A stretch of 27,272 bases of DNA from positions 1 to 27,272 of the forward strand of contig JAPTVL010000059.1 in NCBI GenBank assembly GCA_028065725.1, in the 5' to 3' direction. The notes below the pieces were generated by a model that searched no databases, was not told where the DNA came from, and worked only from the letters and a program-made list of their open reading frames with translations. Within the stretch, counting starts at the first letter, position 1; every line of letters starts with the position of its first letter. The position numbers were made by a program, and so were the translations under genes. Positions 16,123-23,840 of this stretch are shown piece by piece. Origin of the DNA: Betaproteobacteria bacterium. Lineage in GTDB: Bacteria; Pseudomonadota; Gammaproteobacteria; Burkholderiales; Rhodocyclaceae.

Positions 16123-17703
16123 ATGACCAAGGACAATTCGCCGGCTTTCCGTTACTTCCTGATGCTCACCACCACCCTGTGCGGCGGCTTGGTCATGGTG
16201 ATCGAAGTGCTGGGAGCGCGGGTCATCGGCCCCTACTTCGGGGTCAGCCTGTTCGTGTGGACGGCGCTGATCACGGTGACCTTGCTGTCGCTCTCCGCCG
16301 GCTACGCCTTGGGCGGCTACTGGGCCGACCGCAAGTCCTCGCCAGACTGGCTGTACGGCATCATCGTGGCGTCGGGCGTGCTGGTGATCCTGGTGCCGAC
16401 CCTGAAGCCTTGGGTAATCCAGGCCACGGTACCGATGGGGCTGCGCGCTGGCGCGTTGGCCAGCGCGATCCTGCTGTTTGCGCCGGCCCTGCTGCTGCTC
16501 GGTTGCGTTTCACCCTATGTGGTGCGCATCGCAGCCAGCGAATGGTCGCGCCTGGGGCGCACGGTCGGTATCCTCTACGCCTTATCCACCATCGGCAGCA
16601 TGCTTGGCACCGCGCTGGCCGGCTACGTGATCATCGCCTACGTCGGCGTCGCGCGCGCCTTCCATCTTTGCGGCGCCTTGCTGGTCCTGCTCGGCCTCGC
16701 CCATTTCCTGGTCTTCCGCCGCAAGGCAACCTCGGCGGTCGCCATGCTGTGCCTCTCGGTGTTGATTTGGCGGTCGGCGCCGGAACTGCCCTCGGCGGTG
16801 CTGCCCGACGGTACGCAGGCGCGCTTGGTCGCGGCACGCGACAGCTACTACGGCAACATCAAGGTCGTTGACTACAGCGGCACGGTGGCGAGCATTCGGG
16901 AACTGCTGATCGACGGCATGGTGCAAGGCGGCATCGACCGCAACAGCGGCTTGTCCATCTATGAATACACCTACCTGCTGGAAGCTTTGCCGATGGCGGT
17001 CAAGCCCGATGCCAGGTCGGCCCTGATCGTCGGCCTTGGTGCCGGCGTGGTAGCGGATCGCCTGCAGCGGCGCAATGTGGACGTCGAGGCGATCGACATC
17101 GATCCGGCCGTGGTGGAAATGGCCGAGACCCATTTCAATCTGCGCCTCAAGCGTCCCGCGATCATCGAGGACGCCCGTTACTTTCTTGCCCAGGACGGTC
17201 GCGCCTTCGACATCGTGATCATGGACGCCTTCACCGGCGACACGACGCCGAGCCACCTGCTGAGCCAGGAAGCGCTGGCGCGGGTCATGGCCAGGCTGGC
17301 GCCCGACGGCGTCGTCGCACTCAATTTGATCGCCAGCAATCGCGCCGACTCGCGCCTGTTGCCGGCGGTGGTGCGCACGCTGCATACCCAGTTTTCCCAA
17401 GTCGCCTATTTCCCGCTGTTCAACATCGCCGATCCGCTGGCCAAGGGCGGCAACATAGTGCTGATCGCATCGAACCGGGCCCTGGATGCGGCTTTTGGCG
17501 CACGCGTCGAGAACGTTCCCCCGATGGCGCGTGAGCTGGTCGCGCTGGGCCTGCGCCAGGGGCGTTTGCACGGCGTGACCGTGGCCGGGCCGATCTTGAG
17601 CGACGATTTCAACCCGCTTGATGTGCTCGACGTCGAAGTGCATGAGATGGTGCGCAAGACGATCCTGGAAACCACACCGGCGGCGATCCTGCTGCACGGC
17701 TGA
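16123..17703 (+). CDS. Membrane-fused spermidine-synthase-like protein
   Basis: This 526-residue protein starts at ATG 16123; the codons before it give no better start. The N-terminal part, to about residue 225, has six or seven hydrophobic helices beginning LCGGLVMVIEVLGARVIGPYFG, the hallmark of the fused MFS-like/spermidine-synthase family. The C-terminal half is a Rossmann methyltransferase-type fold: LIVGLGAGVVADRL (cofactor loop), VEAIDIDPAVVEMA (acidic residues) and DIVIMDAFTGDTTPSHLLS. These proteins resemble aminopropyltransferases but most lack proof of that activity. No speE/speD pair is nearby, so polyamine synthesis is unlikely to be the local theme. It is the last + strand gene before the convergent junction. 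Confidence 0.85.
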   Translation: MTKDNSPAFRYFLMLTTTLCGGLVMVIEVLGARVIGPYFGVSLFVWTALITVTLLSLSAGYALGGYWADRKSSPDWLYGIIVASGVLVILVPTLKPWVIQATVPMGLRAGALASAILLFAPALLLLGCVSPYVVRIAASEWSRLGRTVGILYALSTIGSMLGTALAGYVIIAYVGVARAFHLCGALLVLLGLAHFLVFRRKATSAVAMLCLSVLIWRSAPELPSAVLPDGTQARLVAARDSYYGNIKVVDYSGTVASIRELLIDGMVQGGIDRNSGLSIYEYTYLLEALPMAVKPDARSALIVGLGAGVVADRLQRRNVDVEAIDIDPAVVEMAETHFNLRLKRPAIIEDARYFLAQDGRAFDIVIMDAFTGDTTPSHLLSQEALARVMARLAPDGVVALNLIASNRADSRLLPAVVRTLHTQFSQVAYFPLFNIADPLAKGGNIVLIASNRALDAAFGARVENVPPMARELVALGLRQGRLHGVTVAGPILSDDFNPLDVLDVEVHEMVRKTILETTPAAILLHG

Positions 17704-17714
17704 CCGTAGCCGTG
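17695..17714. terminator. Hairpin at convergent gene junction, possible bidirectional terminator
   Basis: A perfect 7-bp inverted repeat (CACGGCT, loop GACCGT, AGCCGTG) spans the stop codon of the + strand gene and ends five bases from the stop of the - strand 24-heme gene. The position is what one expects of a shared terminator, but neither side has a T-run, so it may act weakly or with Rho. Confidence 0.4.
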
Positions 17715-17719
17715 GTGAC

Positions 17720-20700
17720 TCAACGCGCCAATCGATGACGTATCCGCGAGCCGCTGGCGTGAAAGTATTTGTAGCGATACAGTGCGTCGAGTCCGTGGCA
17801 ATCCGTGCACAGGATGTTGTCGCTGGGATTGCGCAGGAAACTCGACAGCGAGTCGCCTTCCTCGTTGCGCCCGCTGCCGGCTTCGGGCTTGGCGGCTTTC
17901 CACTGGTGCGGATTGTGACAGGTCGGGCAGGTAATGATGCCCGATTTGCCGCGCTTGCCGTCGATGCCGAATACCGGGTAGCTGGCGACATTCCGCGCGC
18001 CCGGTCGCTGCTGACCCTGGCTGACGATAACGCGGGTCGGGTGATTTCCCTTGAACGGCTGCTTGTGGGCGGCCAGGCGGCCGTCGTCGTGACAAGATCG
18101 GCACAAGCCCTCTGCCCGATCAGGCGCTGGCCCGGGTTTGCGCGCCCACATCAGCAGCGTGTCGGGCGATTTGTGCGGCAGGTGGCACTGGCCGCAGACG
18201 CCCGATTCGGCGGCGGTTTGACCGAGCAGGTTGGTCTCGCTGCCGGCCGTTACGGCCAGATCGTGGTCGGTGCCCTTGACCCGTGCCTTGTCGCCATGGC
18301 ATTCCGCGCACAGCTCGGGCGACGGCGCCGCCGCCTTGCGCAAGAAACTGTCGCCCGCGCCGCCCTCGGCCTTCGCACTGGCGCCCGAACTGCTTGCCGG
18401 ATCGCCGGGCTTCCATTGATGCGGATCGTGGCAGGTGGAACAGCTGATCTTGCCGTTTTGCTGGTTCTTCCCGCCGTCGGCCGTAAACAGCGGCAGTGTC
18501 GGCGTGGCACCGATTTTTTTCGGGTCGACCCCCAACGGATGATCGTTCGGGCCGGTCAGCTTGCGCGCCGCGGCGCCTCCGGTCTGGTGGCAGCTGGTGC
18601 AGCGTTTCTCGATGTCGTCGCGGCCGGCGCCGCCGGGGCGGGCCCACATCTTCGAGCCGGATCCGTTGTGCGGCAGATGGCAGGCGCCGCACACCCCTGT
18701 TTCCGCCGCGGTCTTGCCCAGCGCATTGGCCGCCGTCGGCGCGGAAATTTGCAGGTTGTGCTTGGACAGATTCACCGCTGCCTTCTCCACGTGGCAATTG
18801 CCGCACAAGGCGGCGCCTTTGTCATATGGGATGCGCAGGAAGCGCGACTCGCCGCTGCCCTTGACGTCCTTCGGATGAACGCCGGGAGTGGCGGGTGAAG
18901 CGACCGACCATTTGTGCGGATCATGGCAGGTGCCGCAAGTGACGTTGCCGCCTTCCATGGCCGGGGCGCCGGATTCGTCATGCAGCGGCAAGGGTAGCAG
19001 CGGCTTGCCGTCGATGGCCGTCTTTCCTTGCCATGCGCCGGCTCGGGCGGCGATTCCGAGACTCGCAATCGGTACGCCGGTGGGGTGGCTCTGCGCGCCA
19101 ATCAACTTGTCGCGCGCCATGCCTTGTGCATCGTGACAACCGAGACAGGTGGAGGCCACCGGATCGACTCCGGGCTTCACGGCGCGCGCCCACATGCGCG
19201 GACCCATGCCGTTATGCGGCAAATGGCAACTGGCGCAAGGTCCGATTTCGGCCGCGGTCTTGCCCATGGCGTTTTTCTCGCCCGGCGCCATTACCGCCAG
19301 GTCGTGCTTGGTGTTGAGGATGCTTTTCTTGTTGGTATGGCATTGCAGGCACAGCCCAGCATCCGCCGTATGCGGGCGGCGCAGGAACTTGTTTTCGGGA
19401 GTGGATGGGTCTCCAGGGCGCGACACCGCGTCCGGATTTTTCGGATCCCACTGGTGCGGGTCGTGGCAACTGGCGCAGGTGACCCTGCCCTTGCCGTCGC
19501 CAATCGTTTTGACTCCCTCCGGGCTGTAACCGGGCAGGTCGACGTGCGCGGGAAGCCGGGCCATGTCGCGCCCGACCGGATGACTGTGCCGGCCAGTCTG
19601 TTTCTTTTCGCCCGGGCCGCCATCGCGGTGACAACTGGTGCACAGCGCCGCCATCGGATCGGCATTGGGATCCACGGCGCGTGCCCACATCTTCGGGCCC
19701 TGACCGCCATGGGGCAGGTGGCAGGCACTGCATGTGCCGGTTGCTTCAACTTCCTGGCCGCGGACGTTCTTCAGTGTCGGGTCGGTGAGCGACAGGTTGT
19801 GCTTGCTGTTGGCGACCTTGCGCTGGTCCGCGTGGCAGTTCGTACACAGTTCGCCCTGTGGATTCCTTGCCACCAGCAGTTTCGCTCCCTTTTCGGCGGC
19901 GTGCGGGCGATGGCAAGTCTGGCAGATAATGGTGCCGCCGGCCCCCAGTCGTGCGCCGGATTCAAGCATCGCCGGTGGAATCACGGCCTTGTCGGGCTTG
20001 ACGTTGACCGGGTGGGTGCCCTGGCGTCCGGCCTGCGCCCGGTCGCGGGCGTAGCGGTCCGCATGGCACTGGCCGCACAGTTCGGAGTTCTCGTTCTTCA
20101 TCACCAGCAGCTTCCTTTCCGGCGCACCGTGGGGGCGGTGGCAGGACTGGCAGATGACGCTGCCGTCGTCGCCAAGCTTGCCTCCGGCGGCCTGGAGGCC
20201 AGACGGACTTTCCTTGACCGGCTTGAATACCGGATGGTTGCCCTCCTGCGGCCCGGTGCCGGGTTCGAGATGGCAGGCAAGGCACATTGATGAATTCTGG
20301 TTGCGCATGCGCAGGAATATACCGCCGACCTTCTTCTCGTCCCAGCCCACGGTATGGGCGCTATGGCAGGTGCCGCAATACATCTTGCCGTCGTCGTTGA
20401 GCGGAAACAGCAGCTTGCCGTCCTTCGACGGAATCTTGACCTTGGCCGAAGGCACCACGCCGGTCGGATGAAAATGCTGGCGATTGGCGAACGAGGAACG
20501 CGAGTCCCTGACGAACCCGTCGTGGCAGGAAATGCACATCCGCTCGGTGCTGACCACATCCTGCTTGCCGCTGGCGACCACCGGTTTCGGGTTGTAGGGG
20601 ATCAGGGGCGTGGCGCCGGCGCGGTTGAACTCGGACAGCCACATGACATGACAGATCGAACACTCGCGATTGGCCGAGACTTCGCGCGCCGCCTGGGCCA

Positions 20701-20764
20701 TCATTGGCGGCAGAAGCACCGCCAGCAGCGCGGCGAACCCCCGGAGCCGCCTAGCGAAGGGCAT
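17720..20764 (-). CDS. Periplasmic or secreted 24-heme cytochrome c with tandem tetraheme repeats
   Basis: This 1014-residue protein starts at the ATG on 20764: the signal peptide (RLRGFAALLAVLLPPMMAQA) then follows at once, whereas the longer upstream reading lies inside the NHL gene. I count 24 CXXCH motifs, from residue 34 (CSICH) to 986 (CTDCH). From residue 281 the protein is periodic: units start at 281, 430, 610 and 775, with a partial unit at 946. Each unit carries CxxCHxPH(QW), then LCxxCH, then a KHxL element, then CxxCHLPHxGxGPxMWAR, then CxxCHxxGG followed by HP.G. Histidines in each unit can be second ligands, so bis-His hemes are likely. It is the last gene of the - strand operon and overlaps the NHL gene by 14 bases. 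No lipobox or sorting signal. A long conductive wire across the periplasm or outside the cell is the natural reading. Confidence 0.93.
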   Translation of the reverse strand: MPFARRLRGFAALLAVLLPPMMAQAAREVSANRECSICHVMWLSEFNRAGATPLIPYNPKPVVASGKQDVVSTERMCISCHDGFVRDSRSSFANRQHFHPTGVVPSAKVKIPSKDGKLLFPLNDDGKMYCGTCHSAHTVGWDEKKVGGIFLRMRNQNSSMCLACHLEPGTGPQEGNHPVFKPVKESPSGLQAAGGKLGDDGSVICQSCHRPHGAPERKLLVMKNENSELCGQCHADRYARDRAQAGRQGTHPVNVKPDKAVIPPAMLESGARLGAGGTIICQTCHRPHAAEKGAKLLVARNPQGELCTNCHADQRKVANSKHNLSLTDPTLKNVRGQEVEATGTCSACHLPHGGQGPKMWARAVDPNADPMAALCTSCHRDGGPGEKKQTGRHSHPVGRDMARLPAHVDLPGYSPEGVKTIGDGKGRVTCASCHDPHQWDPKNPDAVSRPGDPSTPENKFLRRPHTADAGLCLQCHTNKKSILNTKHDLAVMAPGEKNAMGKTAAEIGPCASCHLPHNGMGPRMWARAVKPGVDPVASTCLGCHDAQGMARDKLIGAQSHPTGVPIASLGIAARAGAWQGKTAIDGKPLLPLPLHDESGAPAMEGGNVTCGTCHDPHKWSVASPATPGVHPKDVKGSGESRFLRIPYDKGAALCGNCHVEKAAVNLSKHNLQISAPTAANALGKTAAETGVCGACHLPHNGSGSKMWARPGGAGRDDIEKRCTSCHQTGGAAARKLTGPNDHPLGVDPKKIGATPTLPLFTADGGKNQQNGKISCSTCHDPHQWKPGDPASSSGASAKAEGGAGDSFLRKAAAPSPELCAECHGDKARVKGTDHDLAVTAGSETNLLGQTAAESGVCGQCHLPHKSPDTLLMWARKPGPAPDRAEGLCRSCHDDGRLAAHKQPFKGNHPTRVIVSQGQQRPGARNVASYPVFGIDGKRGKSGIITCPTCHNPHQWKAAKPEAGSGRNEEGDSLSSFLRNPSDNILCTDCHGLDALYRYKYFHASGSRIRHRLAR
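17723..19924 (-). repeat. Tandem tetraheme coding repeats in the 24-heme cytochrome
   Basis: Four units of about 149-180 codons plus a partial one begin at 19924, 19477, 18937, 18442 and 17929 (reading leftward). They are clear at the protein level (shared CHDPH-W, KHDL/KHNL, TAAExGxC and CHLPHxGxGPxMWAR elements) and diverged enough in DNA that long exact repeats are not evident. The pattern indicates growth by internal duplication of a tetraheme module. Confidence 0.85.
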
Positions 20765-21680
20765 GGACCGAAACCTTGTTGGCAAGCATTTCCACCACAT
20801 ACAGGCGGTCGCCGCCGTCGATGGCGAGTCCCACCGGGGCGCTGAAACGCCGGGGCTTGCCGGCGTCGCCAAGGACATGCTGCAGCCGGTAGCTGGTATC
20901 GAAGACTTGTATCACTTCGAGATAGGAGTCGCTGACGTAGACAAAACCACGGCTGTCGAGAGCCACTCCCTTGGGACGGAAAAACTGTCCGGGCAGGACG
21001 CCCCAGCCACCGACGCGAAAGCCGCGCCGACCGTCGCCGTCGAAGACCTGGACGCGGGTATTGAGGACATCGACGACGTACAGCAGTCCCTTGGGCGACA
21101 GGGCCATGGTGGCCGGATAGCGAAACTCGAAGTCCGATACGCCTTCGCCGCCCCATTGGCGCAGCAACTGGCCGGAGGCCGAAAACGTCATGACTTTGTG
21201 GTTGTTGTTGCCGGTCACGAACAGGGTCTTGCCCTGGCCGTCCGGCTCGACGTCGATCGGCCGCACCGGCTTGCCGCCCTCGCTGACGGCAAACGTGTTG
21301 AGGAATCCGCCGCTGGAATCGAACACCTGGATGCGATGATTTCCGCTATCGGCAACATAGACGCGACCCTGACCGTCGGTGCCGATGCCCACCGGATCGC
21401 GAAATTCGCCTTTCCCGCTGCCCTGGTGGCCGAAGCGAAACAGGTATTGCCCCGAGTTCGAGAAGGCCACGACCCGGTGATTGCCGCCGTCCACCACGTA
21501 GACCCGCCCGCCGTTGCCGACGGCAACATCGGTTGGCAGCGACAATGCGCCCGCGCCGCCGCCGGCGAAGTCGAACAGATGACGCGCGGCGGCGGTCGGG
21601 ATGCCCTGTGCCAGTGCAACGGCAGCCTGTAAGGCGAACAGCGCCGCGCAGAGAAAGCTACTTGCCGGACGACGTTGCAT
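20751..21680 (-). CDS. Secreted NHL-repeat beta-propeller protein
   Basis: This 309-residue protein starts at ATG 21680, overlapping the preceding gene by 23 bases. The signal peptide (SSFLCAALFALQAAVALAQG) has no good lipobox, since its cysteine lies early in the hydrophobic core, so it is probably soluble. Six NHL blades fill the rest, with textbook repeats such as GRVYVVDGGNHRVVAFS, GRVYVADSGNHRIQVFD and GFVYVSDSYLEVIQVFD, about 45 residues apart. No heme motif. It is placed directly before the 24-heme gene, as the propellers at 5151 and 6143 precede the 11-heme gene, which suggests that a propeller is a regular partner of each large cytochrome. Confidence 0.92.
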   Translation of the reverse strand: MQRRPASSFLCAALFALQAAVALAQGIPTAAARHLFDFAGGGAGALSLPTDVAVGNGGRVYVVDGGNHRVVAFSNSGQYLFRFGHQGSGKGEFRDPVGIGTDGQGRVYVADSGNHRIQVFDSSGGFLNTFAVSEGGKPVRPIDVEPDGQGKTLFVTGNNNHKVMTFSASGQLLRQWGGEGVSDFEFRYPATMALSPKGLLYVVDVLNTRVQVFDGDGRRGFRVGGWGVLPGQFFRPKGVALDSRGFVYVSDSYLEVIQVFDTSYRLQHVLGDAGKPRRFSAPVGLAIDGGDRLYVVEMLANKVSVHALR

Positions 21681-22764
21681 CGCCTACCCCCGCCGCGGGA
21701 AAGGCCTTGGTCGGCGGCTGGAAGGAGTTGGCCCACCAGGTTCGCGGATCGCGCTTCATTTCCTCGCTCATGTTGATCGGATGCGGGGCGCCGAGCAGGG
21801 CTTCCTTCTTCTGATCGGAAATGCCTTTCTCGAACATCGTCGGCAGATAGAACTCGCGATACTTCTGGACGATGCCGACGATATTGACATTGGTCACGGC
21901 GGCGATCCGCTTTTCCGAAAAGCCCAGTTCCCGGAAGGGAATGAAGCTCTCGTTCTCCTCGGCATGGCAACGGCTGCAGAAGCGCCCGACCGGATTGATC
22001 AGCTTGTGGAAGGACTTCTTCACCGACTCGCGGTCGAGTTCGGTGAGTTTGTCGCGAACCTTCAGGTACTCCTGGGCATCGGCCTCGTCCTCGGGGATTT
22101 CGAGCAGTTGTTCCTTGCCGTCGACCATCCGGTAGGTGACGATCTTCGAAAAGAAATCATCGGTCTTGAGCAGTTCGCCAGTCTTCGGGTCGACGTCGGT
22201 GCCGAACGGTTTGCCCTTGACCTCGACGCCGGAATAATTGAGCCAGCGTCGGCGGGTAGTCGCCTCGGGAACCTTGGTTTCGTCGAAGTGGCAGGTGTGG
22301 CAACCGATGAACTGGGTGTGCATGTTGAGCAGGGTGCGTACCATGGGTTTCTTGGAATGCGGGAAATCGCCGTGACAATAAAAGCAGACCGGGCGCTTTC
22401 CCGGGCCCCAGGGTTCGGTCTCAGGCATGTTGTGAAAGTGCTTGAGCCGCTCACTGCGGCGCTCGGCATCCAGTTTGGAGACGATCTTCGGCGGCTCGAC
22501 GGCTGGGGAAACCTTGGCAAACAGGCTCCAGACCCAGGAGACCAGCAAGACCGCTATGGTCGCCCAGAGCAGCAGGGACGACGTCAGCCAGGCCCAGATC
22601 GGGTGACTGCGGCGCTGGCCGACGATGCTGAACAGATCATCGCAGGCGGGCGCGGAAATTCGCGCCTTGTGATCGACAATCACCAGCAGCGCGATCATCA
22701 GGAAAACGAACAGCAGGACCGACAGAACCACGGTGATGTGTTGCATCGCGAGTAATTGACTCAT
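21658..22764 (-). CDS. Inner-membrane anchored triheme cytochrome c
   Basis: This 368-residue protein starts at ATG 22764 with GAGG nine bases upstream. Two N-terminal transmembrane helices (about residues 10-30 and 57-82) with a short basic loop between them are followed by a periplasmic domain with three CXXCH motifs: CFYCH at 127, CHTCH at 155 and CSRCH at 263. A 100-residue charged insert separates the second and third. I do not recognise a named family. In order it follows a cytochrome b and a small membrane peptide, so it probably passes electrons from the quinone-linked module to periplasmic cytochromes. The mature C-terminus is a plain hydrophilic tail (DATSSGK). Confidence 0.85.
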   Translation of the reverse strand: MSQLLAMQHITVVLSVLLFVFLMIALLVIVDHKARISAPACDDLFSIVGQRRSHPIWAWLTSSLLLWATIAVLLVSWVWSLFAKVSPAVEPPKIVSKLDAERRSERLKHFHNMPETEPWGPGKRPVCFYCHGDFPHSKKPMVRTLLNMHTQFIGCHTCHFDETKVPEATTRRRWLNYSGVEVKGKPFGTDVDPKTGELLKTDDFFSKIVTYRMVDGKEQLLEIPEDEADAQEYLKVRDKLTELDRESVKKSFHKLINPVGRFCSRCHAEENESFIPFRELGFSEKRIAAVTNVNIVGIVQKYREFYLPTMFEKGISDQKKEALLGAPHPINMSEEMKRDPRTWWANSFQPPTKAFPAAGVGDATSSGK

Positions 22765-22782
22765 GCTGGAACCTCGTGAAAT

Positions 22783-22896
22783 TCATTGGGCAATAATCAG
22801 CCAGATGATGGCCATTCCGAGCAACGTGCATGCCAGAACAGCCAGCAGCGAGCCATAGGCGATCAGCTTCTGCCATGCGTTGAGGGGGGCGATCAC
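22783..22896 (-). CDS. 37-residue single-helix membrane peptide
   Basis: A GTG start at 22896 overlaps the TGA of the cytochrome b gene (GTGA at 22893-22896), and the frame ends at TGA 22783-22785. The product begins MIAPLNAWQKLIAYGSLLA and is almost one transmembrane helix to its end (AIIWLIIAQ). It fills the only gap between the cytochrome b and the membrane triheme genes, and 18 bases separate it from the latter's start. Small single-helix subunits are common in cytochrome b and oxidase complexes, so it may stabilise this complex. No family recognised. The coupled start and the clean hydrophobic profile are the evidence for it being real. Confidence 0.65.
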   Translation of the reverse strand: MIAPLNAWQKLIAYGSLLAVLACTLLGMAIIWLIIAQ

Positions 22897-23834
22897 GCGG
22901 GTTGTTCCCGCAACTCCCCGGCCTCGGTCGCCGGTTGGGCAATTTTGCGCGCCAGCAGCATTGCGCGCAGGATGCGCTTTTCCTCGGGGACTTCGACCAG
23001 GCAGCGCAGATATTCGAGAAAGTGCTCTTCGATTTGGTGCTCGCGCGTGATGCGGCCGGTGAGGAAGGTCCATTGCATCGGGAAGCGTCCAGGCGCGAGA
23101 TGAACGTTGTACCAATGCCAGAAGGCGATCGCCAGCAGCGCCAGCAGCGCCTCGTGCGGGTGCGACAGACGCATCATCTCCTGGAAATATCCGGCCACGG
23201 CGGTGGGCAAAACGCTGGCCCAGACGTCGGGAAACAGGAAAGCCGAGCCGGAGACGATCATTACCGAATTGCCGAAGGCCGCGGCAAAGTAATGGATTTT
23301 CTGTTTGTACATGAACTTGTCCATCTCTGGCCGGCAGGCGCGCTTGCCGGCGAAATAGAGCATGTCCTCGCGAAAATCGATGATGTCCTTGGGTTGCGGC
23401 ACGATCGTTCGCTTGAGATCGAATCGCCCCTTGCGATGCAGGAACCAGGTGCCGAGCGCGAGCGTCAGGACGTGGTAGACCATGGAGGCGATCATGGTCA
23501 CGGCGAGTGTGCGATGGATGATGCGCGTGACTTCGATGCCGCCCAGCAACTCGTTGAACGGCTGCGCCCAGAAGGCACCGAAGTAGTGCACCGGCATCCC
23601 GGTGAAGGCCAGCAGCAAAAAGGTGGTAAACGTCAGCAGGTGCTGGATGCGGATGTGAATCGAATAGCGCGGTAGGTCGCCGATCGGGTTCGAATCGACG
23701 TTCTTCTGCAGCAGGACGCGATCGTCCGGCATCATCGCGATGACTTCCTCGATCTCGCGGATGTCCTGCGGCGTGCTTCGGTGGTCGCGCAGCGATCGGT
23801 CCAGCACGGCGCGTGCTTCGTTGCTCAGTATCAT
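22893..23834 (-). CDS. Four-helix cytochrome b (HydC/FdnI-like) membrane subunit
   Basis: This 313-residue protein starts at ATG 23834 (AGGA about 7 bases upstream, two bases of spacing from the preceding stop region). Four transmembrane segments are visible: IQHLLTFTTFLLLAFTG, TRIIHRTLAVTMIASMVYHV, FGNSVMIVSGSAFLF and LLALLAIAFWHWYNVHL. Histidines in helices 1, 2 and 4 (QHLL, IHR, YHV, FWHWYNVH) are placed to bind two b hemes, as in hydrogenase or formate dehydrogenase cytochrome b subunits. The N-terminal 55 residues and the last 60 are charged and cytoplasmic. No hydrogenase or dehydrogenase lies nearby; instead it is flanked by membrane-bound c-type cytochromes, so it probably exchanges electrons between the quinone pool and them, comparable to the b/c pairs of the Geobacter Cbc type. 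Confidence 0.9.
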   Translation of the reverse strand: MILSNEARAVLDRSLRDHRSTPQDIREIEEVIAMMPDDRVLLQKNVDSNPIGDLPRYSIHIRIQHLLTFTTFLLLAFTGMPVHYFGAFWAQPFNELLGGIEVTRIIHRTLAVTMIASMVYHVLTLALGTWFLHRKGRFDLKRTIVPQPKDIIDFREDMLYFAGKRACRPEMDKFMYKQKIHYFAAAFGNSVMIVSGSAFLFPDVWASVLPTAVAGYFQEMMRLSHPHEALLALLAIAFWHWYNVHLAPGRFPMQWTFLTGRITREHQIEEHFLEYLRCLVEVPEEKRILRAMLLARKIAQPATEAGELREQPA

Positions 23835-23840
23835 GATGTC

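Noticed and set aside
16082..16126. A 14-codon reading (MKTFLHSLCHFFAT) overlapping the start of the spermidine-synthase-like gene, as a leader peptide
   Set aside because: No clear ribosome site and no attenuator structure; it is short enough to arise by chance.
17618..20290. Long + strand open frames opposite the 24-heme cytochrome
   Set aside because: They lie antisense to 24 conserved heme motifs and have no domain of their own; the GC-rich codon bias explains them.
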